Assembly (NCBI GenBank): GCA_046594105.1
Contig: JBKJQB010000280.1
Coordinates: forward strand, 1-11,100
Direction of reading: 5' to 3'
DNA from: JBDSGC01 sp046594105
GTDB lineage: Bacteria; Acidobacteriota; Thermoanaerobaculia; Gp7-AA8
Length of the DNA: 11,100 nt
Shown: positions 1-5,804 of the stretch, piece by piece
Layout of the letters: every line of letters begins with the position of its first letter
Position numbering within the stretch: position 1 is the stretch's first letter
Notes under the pieces: model-generated
What the model was told of the DNA's origin: nothing
Database searches by the model: none
Seen by the model: only the letters and a program-made list of their open reading frames with translations
Made by a program: the position numbers and the translations under genes

Positions 1-10
1 CTCGCCGAAC

Positions 11-57
11 AGCGCCGGCTGGAAGCCGGCGGACCGGCCGGCAAGGATGCCGGCGCT
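11..57. repeat. Double-hairpin GCCGGC palindromic repeat
   Basis: Two adjacent perfect hairpins lie inside an outer inverted repeat. The first has arms GCCGGCT (14-20) and AGCCGGC (24-30) with loop GGA. The second has arms GCCGGCA (37-43) and TGCCGGC (48-54) with loop AGGA. The outer arms are AGCGCCGG (11-18) and CCGGCGCT (50-57). The element sits just past the dprA stop codon, outside any gene I can support. The regular nested architecture looks like a REP-type dispersed element and not a simple terminator, since no T-run follows on either strand. That it is dispersed through the genome is inference; only one copy is visible here. Confidence 0.7.
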
Positions 58-66
58 CCTCGCGCT

Positions 67-1149
67 TCATCGCGCCCTCACGTAGCGCGATCCGGGAAGC
101 GCTCGCAGCCACCCACCCAACTCCAGCTGCAGGATCGCATGGGAGAGCGAGGCAATCGAGGTCTGCAGGGCGGTGGCCGCGTCGTCGATGTGGATGGACT
201 CTTCCCGGCGAAAGACCTCCAGCACTTCGCGAAGGGGAGACTCCGGCAAAACCGCAGCAGACGTCGCTCCCAGTCGCAGTCCGCCCGGAAGCTCGTCGAG
301 GATGTCCGCGCCGTCGTGAACCAGTTTGGCTCCGTATTGAATGAGGCGGTGGGTGCCTTCGGAGCCGGCGGCGAAGATCGGCCCGGGGACGGCGAACACC
401 TCCCGGCCCTGCTCCGCCGCGGTTCGCGCCGTGATCAGGGATCCGCTCCGGCCCGTCGCTTCCACGATGACCGTTCCCAGCGCCAGTCCGGAGATCACGC
501 GGTTCCGCATGGGGAAGTTTCCCGCCAGTGGAGGGGTGCCCGGTCCGAATTCGGTGAGGATCAGTCCGCGCTCTTCGATGGAGTGGTACAGCCGGTCATT
601 CGAGCGGGGATAGATCACATCGATGCCCGTTCCCAGAATGGCCACCGTCGATCCGGAAGCGTCCAGGGCAGCCTGATGCGCCGCCGCGTCGACCCCACGG
701 GCCAGTCCGGAGACGATTACCAGGCCGGCGGAAACGAGCTGGCCGGTCAGGGCCTCTGCCGCGTTGATGGCGTAGACCGAAGCGCGCCGCGAACCGACGA
801 TGGAGACGGAGGGCAGGGAGGCCAGGGCGAGATTGCCGCGATAAAAAAGCGCCAGCGGCGGGTCGATGATTTCGCGCAGCAAGGTCGGGTAGGCCTCATC
901 CCACAGCGTGACGGAAGAGGGGCGCAGCGCTTGAACCGCGTCGCGGGACTGGGCACTTCGTAACGGATTTCTCACGGTTTCTGCTTGAGCGGCATCTATG
1001 CTCAGCAGGCCACACAGAAACTGCACGGATGCGCGGGAGACGTGGCTCAGAGGATCGAAAGCTTCTCGCAGCAAACGGCTCCGGGCAGGGGTGAGGAAGG
1101 GCAGCAAAGCGTACGCGATGCAGAGATCGCTCAGCAGAATTTCAGACAT
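67..1149 (-). CDS. dprA: DNA-processing protein DprA
   Basis: DprA binds incoming single-stranded DNA, displaces SSB and loads RecA during natural transformation; it is also found in many bacteria not known to be transformable. The protein has 360 residues, within the usual range. An N-terminal helical region (about 1-75) precedes the Rossmann-like DprA/Smf core (about 80-290). Core signatures seen are GSRRAS (119-124), SGLARGVDAAAH (147-158), NFPMRNRVISG (211-221) and RSGSLITA (234-241). A C-terminal winged-helix-like segment (about 301-360) is also present, as in longer family members. The frame is open back to an ATG at 1323, but that start would add 58 low-complexity residues and overlap the divergent gene at 1280. 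The ATG at 1147-1149 (MSEILLSD) fits the family N-terminus and leaves room for a promoter, although no strong ribosome site precedes it. Nothing downstream is visible except a repeat, so any operon partner lies beyond the left edge. No sign of disruption. Confidence 0.94.
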   Translation of the reverse strand: MSEILLSDLCIAYALLPFLTPARSRLLREAFDPLSHVSRASVQFLCGLLSIDAAQAETVRNPLRSAQSRDAVQALRPSSVTLWDEAYPTLLREIIDPPLALFYRGNLALASLPSVSIVGSRRASVYAINAAEALTGQLVSAGLVIVSGLARGVDAAAHQAALDASGSTVAILGTGIDVIYPRSNDRLYHSIEERGLILTEFGPGTPPLAGNFPMRNRVISGLALGTVIVEATGRSGSLITARTAAEQGREVFAVPGPIFAAGSEGTHRLIQYGAKLVHDGADILDELPGGLRLGATSAAVLPESPLREVLEVFRREESIHIDDAATALQTSIASLSHAILQLELGGWLRALPGSRYVRAR

Positions 1150-1204
1150 GGTTGTGATTGGTGCTGGGAAGGGAAGCGGCGGCGGTGTGGGTCCCGCGGC
1201 GGCA

Positions 1205-1233
1205 ATGATAGTCTCGCCGCCGGTCTGAGCCAA
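1205..1233 (-). promoter_or_regulatory. Putative sigma70 promoter of dprA
   Basis: On the minus strand, TTGGCT (1228-1233, 4 of 6 matches to TTGACA) is followed after exactly 17 bases by TATCAT (1205-1210, 5 of 6 matches to TATAAT). Transcription would start near 1198, giving a leader of about 50 bases before the ATG at 1149. The position in the 130-bp divergent gap and the ideal spacing support it. The call rests on sequence match only. Confidence 0.45.
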
Positions 1234-1266
1234 GTGTCGGAAGCACCGGCAATGGGGCTTTCGGCG

Positions 1267-1272
1267 AAGGAG
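1267..1272 (+). promoter_or_regulatory. Ribosome binding site of the TPR lipoprotein gene
   Basis: AAGGAG lies 7 bases before the ATG at 1280. It is a near-perfect Shine-Dalgarno sequence and fixes the start of the lipoprotein gene. That in turn argues against extending dprA back to 1323. Confidence 0.65.
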
Positions 1273-1279
1273 AGCATCG

Positions 1280-1849
1280 ATGGTGCGAAGGTTGCCTCGG
1301 CTGTTTCCGGTCGCGGCGCTCATCCTGGCGACGGCCGGTTGTTCTCATCGCGCCGGCCTGCAGAACCCGGCCACACAGGGGAATTACGGGGTGGAGATGG
1401 CTCGCATGAATCTCTGGCGGGAAGCCATGTTCCGGTTCCAGCGCGCTGTGGCCGTTGCTCCTGGCGATCCCATGGCCCACAACAATCTCGCCGTGGCCTA
1501 CGAGGCCAATGGAGACTTTGAGAAAGCGCGCAAGGAGTATCTGGAAGCCCTGCGCCTGGATCGCACCAATTCCTACATCCAGAAGAACTACAGCCGCTAC
1601 GTGGAGTTCCTCTCGCGGAGCCGCAAGCGGTCCACTGGAAAGAATGCTAGCTCCGGATCGAAGTTGCCCGGAGCGCCGACAGGAGTTCGCGGGGGAGCGG
1701 TGGACGGTGTGCCTCCCGATCCGGTGCCGGTTGAAGTACGGCCGCCCCAACCTCTGGCGCCCCCCGGCGTCACTCCGACCGACTTTCCGCCGCCTCCCGC
1801 CGTGCCGCCGGTCACGCCGCCGCCAGCGAGTTCCGGAGCGCAGCGATGA
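1280..1849 (+). CDS. Small TPR lipoprotein with proline-rich tail
   Basis: This is a 189-residue secreted protein, probably a lipoprotein. Basic residues (RRLPR) are followed by a hydrophobic stretch and TAGC ending at Cys21. The -3 position is Thr, not the usual Leu, so the lipobox is slightly atypical. Residue +2 is Ser, not Asp, which would favour outer-membrane sorting if the protein is lipidated. Residues about 34-61 and 65-98 form one partial and one clear tetratricopeptide repeat (HNNLAVAYEANGDFEKARKEYLEAL). From about 120 the chain becomes basic and then very proline-rich (about 150-185), suggesting a disordered periplasmic spacer. It is the first gene of a likely three-gene unit and its stop overlaps the next start (ATGA at 1846-1849). 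TPR repeats usually mediate protein-protein contacts, so a scaffold or assembly role for the downstream outer-membrane protein is plausible. The exact family is not recognised. Confidence 0.87.
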   Translation: MVRRLPRLFPVAALILATAGCSHRAGLQNPATQGNYGVEMARMNLWREAMFRFQRAVAVAPGDPMAHNNLAVAYEANGDFEKARKEYLEALRLDRTNSYIQKNYSRYVEFLSRSRKRSTGKNASSGSKLPGAPTGVRGGAVDGVPPDPVPVEVRPPQPLAPPGVTPTDFPPPPAVPPVTPPPASSGAQR

Positions 1850-2529
1850 AAGGCCTTCTGATGGCGACCTTCCTGTTCCTGCCGCTGTCGGCTGTGGCCG
1901 GTGTCCATGAGGTCAAGCTCAAATTGCCGGTGAAACCGAAACTGCAGATCGCCGGCGACGAGAAGATCGCCATCGCTCCCTTCGTCATCGTGAACAACGG
2001 CGAGAAGAAGAACGACCGAGCGCAGAAGATCGACGTGCAGTCCGAATTTCTTCGCTATCTCCGCAAGCAGCTCACCAAGAGCACCAAACTCAAACTGGTG
2101 GACGTTCCGGCCACCAGGCTTCCGGGAACCACCCTGAAATCGCTGGAGGCTGCGCGCGACTACTGGAAGGATCTCGGCGCGCGAACTGGCGCGGACCTCA
2201 TCGTCACCGGCGTGGTGGATTTCGACGTGAACGACAAGTCGGGATACAAGACCGAGGAGTACGTTTCACCGGCGGATGGACGGACGTATTACCGGCAGGC
2301 CCTGGTGGAATCGACCGGATTCGTGTTCGACATCGCCATCGTGGTGTTCAACGCCGACACCGGCGAGAAGGTGCTCGAGGAAAACTTCCGCGACTTCAAG
2401 GAATTCGATGAGCGCAACTACGACGAGCTCCTCGGCCTGTTCGAGAACCTGCGCTCTCTGGAGACGCAGCTCGTTGGCATTTTTGTCCCGCAGGAAACCT
2501 CGGCCATCCGCTACCTCTTTACCGAATGA
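1846..2529 (+). CDS. Secreted protein, CsgG/TolB-N-like fold (tentative)
   Basis: A 227-residue exported protein. The signal peptide is residues 1-18, with likely cleavage after Ala-Val-Ala; there is no lipobox Cys, so it should be soluble in the periplasm. The mature part reads as an alternating alpha/beta domain: strand KIAIAPFVIVN (40-50), helix SEFLRYLRKQLTK (66-78), strand LKLVDV (82-87), helix 97-114, strand ADLIVTGVVDFDV (116-128), then a strand pair (about 148-170) and GEKVLEENF (173-181). This order, with a basic helix and an IVTG strand, resembles the CsgG / LpoB / TolB-N group of periplasmic domains. That likeness is my inference from pattern, not a family match. Translation is likely coupled to the upstream lipoprotein: its ATG overlaps the preceding stop, with GGAG (1835-1838) 7 bases ahead. 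The next gene follows after 70 bases. Function is unknown; the context suggests a partner of the Omp85-type protein. Confidence 0.85.
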   Translation: MKGLLMATFLFLPLSAVAGVHEVKLKLPVKPKLQIAGDEKIAIAPFVIVNNGEKKNDRAQKIDVQSEFLRYLRKQLTKSTKLKLVDVPATRLPGTTLKSLEAARDYWKDLGARTGADLIVTGVVDFDVNDKSGYKTEEYVSPADGRTYYRQALVESTGFVFDIAIVVFNADTGEKVLEENFRDFKEFDERNYDELLGLFENLRSLETQLVGIFVPQETSAIRYLFTE

Positions 2530-2589
2530 CGGTTTGGGCCGAGCTGTTCGCAAGGCCGGTCCGATCCGGGTTGATCTTCGTCCAGCTCT

Positions 2590-2595
2590 GGAGGG
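2590..2595 (+). promoter_or_regulatory. Ribosome binding site fixing a GTG start
   Basis: GGAGGG lies 4 bases before the GTG at 2600. It decides the start of the large gene, because no ATG occurs near the signal peptide and the frame is open back to 2276 inside the previous gene. Confidence 0.65.
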
Positions 2596-2599
2596 TTTC

Positions 2600-5536
2600 G
2601 TGAAGCGATCCATCGCCCTGCTGTTTGTGGTCTTCACTCTTCTGGCGCCCAGCGCCTATCCCTTCGGGCAGAACAAGATCGCCTACGACCGCTTCCACTG
2701 GAACATCTATCACTCCACGCACTTCGACATCTATTTCTACGATCGGGAGAAGGACGCCCTGCAGAAAGTGGTCGACGTGGCTGAGAGCGCATACGACGAG
2801 CTCTCCCGCAAGTTCAACTTTCAGGTCTCCAAAAAGATCCCTCTCATCTACTACCACACCCATTCCGCCTTCGAGCAGACCAACGTCGACCTGAATTTCA
2901 TCCCGGAAGGGGTGGGGGCGTTTGCGGAGCCGACGCGCAACCGGATGGTGATTCCCATCGACACCACCGACGAGAAGCTGCTGCAGCTCGTCCAGCATGA
3001 GCTGACCCACATCTTCGAATACGAGATCCTGTTTCAAGGGAAGCTGGGGAAAGAGATCACCGCAAATCCGCCCACCTGGCTCATGGAGGGGCTGGCCTCA
3101 TTCATGGCCGATGACGAGGACTCCAAGGACCGCATGGTCCTTCGTGATGCCGTGGTCAACGACGAGATCCCTCGCATCACCCGTGCCGCTGGCGGCGGCT
3201 ACTTCGCCTACCGGTTCGGCCACGCGGTCTTCAAGTACATCCAGCAGAAATACGGATGGGAGGGTCTGCGCGACTTTATCTACGAGTACCGCAACACCCT
3301 GGGCAACTCCGTGGAGAAGGCTCTCAAGCGGACCTTCGATGTCACGCCCGACGAGTTCGATTCGCGCTTTCGCACCTGGTTGCGCAAGCAGTACCTCCCT
3401 GCCCTGGTGGCCAAGGGAGAGCCGCAGGAGTACGGCGAGCCCTTCAAGATCGGCGACAGCGACAGCCAGGAGATCTCGCCGGTGCCGTCGCCGTCGGGCG
3501 ATCTTCTGGCGGGATTCGCCACGTACAAGGAGGACGCCGACGTCGTCCTGTTCAACATCCCCCAACGCAAGTTTCTGCGCAACCTGAGCAGCGGCTACAC
3601 CAGTAGATATGAGTACGCCATCGTGCAGGCGCTGACCACCGGTCCGGTGATGGGCCGCGACCTGGCCTTCTCGCCCAGTGGCGATCAGGTCGCGCTGTTC
3701 GTCAAGAAGGAGCGCGGACGGAATCTGATGCTGATCAACGCTCTGACCGGCCGCATCGAGCGCTCCGTTCCGCTGTCCGATACCGAGCAGGAGCTCAGTC
3801 CTGCCTATTCACCGGATGGACGGAAGATCGCATACGCGGCGTATCGCGGCAGCCAGCCGGACATCTTTCTCTACGACATCGAGTCGGGGTCGGTCAGCAA
3901 CCTGACCAACGACCGCTTCTTCGATGGAAGCCCGGTCTTCTCGGGCGACGGGAAGTCGCTGGTGTACTCCTCCGTGGTGGATGGCGGCTACGCGAAGCTT
4001 TTCCGTCTGGATCTGTCGAAGCCCGCCGAACGGTTCCAGCTCACCGCCGGCAAGTGGAATGACATCGACGCCTGGTACTCGCCCGATGGCAAGCGGATCT
4101 TCTTTTCCTCCGACAGGCAGACCGGGCGCAACATCGAGAAGGCGGCCGAGATCCTTCAGTCCGCCGAGGAGAGGGCGAAACCTGAGGGGGACTCGCCGCC
4201 GGCCGACCTCACCAACTTCGCCTCGTACAACATCTACTCGCTGAATCTCGAGAGCGGCGACCTGCTCCAGTACACCGACGTCGTGGGCGGCTGCTTCACG
4301 CCGGTGGTTTTCATCGGGGAGAAAGATCGCGAGCGGATGGTCTTCGCCTCGTACTACAAGCAGCGCTGGAAACTCTTCTCCACCCCCACGGACAAGCCTT
4401 TGCATCCGGCCGAGAAGACCACCCTCCCATCGGCGCCGCTTCAGGCAGGTGCCCGCACGCCATTTCAACCGCCGGTGGAAGTGGCTGTGGACCCCGACAA
4501 GATCGAGCGTCCGAAGGGCTTCAAGCTGTTTGTGGACGACGTTCAGGTCAACGCCGGAGTCAGTTCCGATCAGCTGCTGGTCTCCCGGTCGGTGATCTAC
4601 ATGAGCGACATGCTGGGCGATCGCCGGTTCGTGGCGGCGCTCGACTCGGTGTCGTCCTTCTCGAACTTCGACTTCCTGTATGTGGATATGCGGCGGCGTC
4701 TGAACTGGGGCGTCCGCGTGTTTGATGATCGTTCGTTCTACACCAGTGCCCCGGACTTCTCGAGCGGCCGCATCGACCGGAAGGAAGCGTATCGGCAGAC
4801 CGGAGCGATCGGCATCCTCAGCTATCCGTTCGACCGCTACCACCGTCTGGATGCCGGGGCGGGATACGAAGCACGCAACGTCGTCTATCCGCAGTTTTTC
4901 CCGGACGGCTCGGTAACCTTCTTCGGACGCAGAGACAACTTCCCGCTTCTCAGCTCCACCTTCAGCGGGGACACCACGGTGTTCAAGCAGTTCGGTCCGA
5001 TCTCCGGTCACCGTTATGAGGTCAGCGGTTCATTCGCTCCCGACGTGAAACGTGGTGGAACGTTGTCGAACGACTACTCGATCGACGCGCGGCAGTATCT
5101 GCAGCTCACCTCGCGATCCCTGCTGGCAGCGCGGGTCTTCGCCGGATACTCCCGCGGCACCTTCCCCAACTTCTACTATTTCGGCGGGCTGAACACCCTG
5201 CGCGGCTACGACTTCCGCTCCATTCTGGGCACGCGCGCGGCCTTTGCGAACGTGGAGCTCCGCTTCCCGCTGATCGACGTCCTGGCCACGCCGTTTCTGG
5301 TCTTGCAACAGATCCGCGGCAATGTATTCCTGGACATCGGAGGCGCGAGCTTTCCCGGCCAGCCCTTCCGCTTCATCCAGAATCAGCGCCTGTCCGATGG
5401 CCTGGCCGCGGTGGGATACGGTCTCTCGTTCAACTTCCTCGGATTGGAACTGCATTGGGACTTCGCCAAGCGCACGAATCTCAAGCAGACCTCGGGGAAG
5501 TTCCGGACCGAGTTCTGGATCGGAGACACGTTCTAG
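2600..5536 (+). CDS. Peptidase-MA/TolB-propeller/Omp85 barrel fusion protein
   Basis: A 978-residue outer-membrane protein with three modules. A signal peptide (1 to about 19) starts at GTG, chosen from the hydrophobic VKRSIALLFVVF segment and the ribosome site before it. Residues about 30-270 resemble gluzincin 'peptidase MA' zinc proteases: HELTH (133-137) supplies two His ligands and the catalytic Glu134, and WLMEGLA (160-166) supplies Glu163 as the likely third ligand, so the site looks intact. Residues about 290-600 carry PD40/TolB-type propeller blades: SPSG near 357, YSPDG near 403, FSGDG near 446, YSPDG near 493. Residues about 643-978 form a beta-rich Omp85 (BamA/TamA-type) barrel with the GGLNTLRGY loop-6 signature (862-870, Arg868) and a C-terminal Phe, as expected for Bam-inserted barrels. 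No POTRA domains are seen; the propeller stands where they would be. It is the third gene of the 1280-5536 cluster. Substrate and proteolytic activity are unknown. Domain calls are confident, biological role is not. Confidence 0.93.
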   Translation: MKRSIALLFVVFTLLAPSAYPFGQNKIAYDRFHWNIYHSTHFDIYFYDREKDALQKVVDVAESAYDELSRKFNFQVSKKIPLIYYHTHSAFEQTNVDLNFIPEGVGAFAEPTRNRMVIPIDTTDEKLLQLVQHELTHIFEYEILFQGKLGKEITANPPTWLMEGLASFMADDEDSKDRMVLRDAVVNDEIPRITRAAGGGYFAYRFGHAVFKYIQQKYGWEGLRDFIYEYRNTLGNSVEKALKRTFDVTPDEFDSRFRTWLRKQYLPALVAKGEPQEYGEPFKIGDSDSQEISPVPSPSGDLLAGFATYKEDADVVLFNIPQRKFLRNLSSGYTSRYEYAIVQALTTGPVMGRDLAFSPSGDQVALFVKKERGRNLMLINALTGRIERSVPLSDTEQELSPAYSPDGRKIAYAAYRGSQPDIFLYDIESGSVSNLTNDRFFDGSPVFSGDGKSLVYSSVVDGGYAKLFRLDLSKPAERFQLTAGKWNDIDAWYSPDGKRIFFSSDRQTGRNIEKAAEILQSAEERAKPEGDSPPADLTNFASYNIYSLNLESGDLLQYTDVVGGCFTPVVFIGEKDRERMVFASYYKQRWKLFSTPTDKPLHPAEKTTLPSAPLQAGARTPFQPPVEVAVDPDKIERPKGFKLFVDDVQVNAGVSSDQLLVSRSVIYMSDMLGDRRFVAALDSVSSFSNFDFLYVDMRRRLNWGVRVFDDRSFYTSAPDFSSGRIDRKEAYRQTGAIGILSYPFDRYHRLDAGAGYEARNVVYPQFFPDGSVTFFGRRDNFPLLSSTFSGDTTVFKQFGPISGHRYEVSGSFAPDVKRGGTLSNDYSIDARQYLQLTSRSLLAARVFAGYSRGTFPNFYYFGGLNTLRGYDFRSILGTRAAFANVELRFPLIDVLATPFLVLQQIRGNVFLDIGGASFPGQPFRFIQNQRLSDGLAAVGYGLSFNFLGLELHWDFAKRTNLKQTSGKFRTEFWIGDTF

Positions 5537-5550
5537 CCGGCTCGGCCGGC
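5536..5550 (+). terminator. Weak hairpin at end of the Omp85 gene
   Basis: GCCGGC (5536-5541), loop TCG, GCCGGC (5545-5550) begins on the last base of the stop codon. There is no T-run after it, so an intrinsic terminator is doubtful. It may stabilise the 3' end of the message or be a chance GC palindrome. Confidence 0.25.
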
Positions 5551-5596
5551 GGCGTTGGTTCGCAAAGCGTCCGCCACGATTGCGGTTTCGTCTCTC

Positions 5597-5617
5597 AGTC
5601 CCGTAGGGACGATTGAG
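5597..5617. repeat. 21-bp palindromic repeat, copy 1
   Basis: The element contains the palindrome GTCCCGTAGGGAC (5598-5610; arms GTCCC and GGGAC, loop GTA) followed by GATTGAG. An identical 21-base copy lies at 5667-5687, exactly 70 bases further on. Confidence 0.85.
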
Positions 5618-5624
5618 CAGCTAG

Positions 5625-5644
5625 CCCAGCACTTCAGTGCTGGG
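5625..5644. repeat. CCCAGCACT hairpin
   Basis: Perfect arms CCCAGCACT (5625-5633) and AGTGCTGGG (5636-5644) enclose two bases, and pairing extends outward by wobble and A-T pairs. It lies between the two 21-bp repeats. The nearby CAGCGC hairpin at 5745-5760 has similar flanks (GCTA and TTGA-like), which suggests related modules. Confidence 0.75.
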
Positions 5645-5666
5645 TTGATCGTGATCGAGAACGGCG

Positions 5667-5687
5667 AGTCCCGTAGGGACGATTGAG
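5667..5687. repeat. 21-bp palindromic repeat, copy 2
   Basis: Identical over 21 bases to 5597-5617 and in the same orientation. The bases after it differ from those after copy 1, so the repeat is a module and not part of a longer tandem duplication. Confidence 0.85.
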
Positions 5688-5705
5688 CGTCTCCCCGCGG
5701 GCTGT

Positions 5706-5720
5706 CGCCGCTCCGCGGCT
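5706..5720. repeat. 15-bp CCGC-TCC-GCGG repeat, copy 1
   Basis: CGCCGCTCCGCGGCT contains a CCGC/GCGG palindrome with loop TCC. It is repeated exactly at 5775-5789, 69 bases away in the same orientation. Confidence 0.75.
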
Positions 5721-5744
5721 TCCTCAGCATCGCGTCTTGAATCT

Positions 5745-5760
5745 CAGCGCTGACGCGCTG
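5745..5760. repeat. CAGCGC hairpin
   Basis: Arms CAGCGC (5745-5750) and GCGCTG (5755-5760) enclose TGAC. It occupies, in the second half of the gap, the position the CCCAGCACT hairpin takes in the first. Confidence 0.6.
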
Positions 5761-5774
5761 GGCTACGGAGATCC

Positions 5775-5789
5775 CGCCGCTCCGCGGCT
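5775..5789. repeat. 15-bp CCGC-TCC-GCGG repeat, copy 2
   Basis: An exact copy of 5706-5720. It ends 15 bases before the stop codon of the leftward topoisomerase gene, so it would form part of that gene's immediate 3' untranslated region. Confidence 0.75.
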
Positions 5790-5804
5790 GCGACCCGCGA
5801 AACG

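Larger units (their letters stand above)
5537..5804. other. Convergent intergenic region packed with short repeats
   Basis: This 268-bp gap separates the ends of two convergent genes. No reading frame here looks coding. It holds two copies of a 21-bp palindrome-bearing repeat, a CCCAGCACT hairpin, a CAGCGC hairpin and two copies of a 15-bp CCGCTCCGCGG element. Repeat copies recur at 70 and 69 bases, so the gap reads as a mosaic of palindromic modules. Transcription from both sides runs into it, so structured RNA here could end or protect both messages; that is inference. Confidence 0.7.

Noticed and set aside
139..963. 274-codon open frame opposite dprA
   Set aside because: Antisense to well-conserved DprA motifs, with shadow-like composition.
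1150..1323. Upstream extension of dprA to an ATG at 1323
   Set aside because: It would add 58 residues with no family likeness, overlap the divergent lipoprotein gene that has a strong ribosome site, and cover the putative dprA promoter.
2276..2599. Upstream extension of the Omp85 fusion gene to 2276
   Set aside because: The extra part lies out of frame inside the preceding gene and is Ser/Arg-rich low-complexity sequence. The signal peptide begins at GTG 2600 with GGAGGG before it.
2996..3010. Calling the large protein simply a zinc metalloprotease or simply TolB
   Set aside because: Either name would ignore the other modules; the C-terminal Omp85-type barrel shows it is an outer-membrane fusion protein.
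3809..5011. 400-codon open frame on the minus strand
   Set aside because: Antisense shadow of the fusion protein gene, lacking any recognisable motif or ribosome site.
5597..5789. CRISPR-like array
   Set aside because: Only two copies of each repeat, different repeat types interleaved, intervals between copies of about 50 bases that contain hairpins, and no cas genes nearby.
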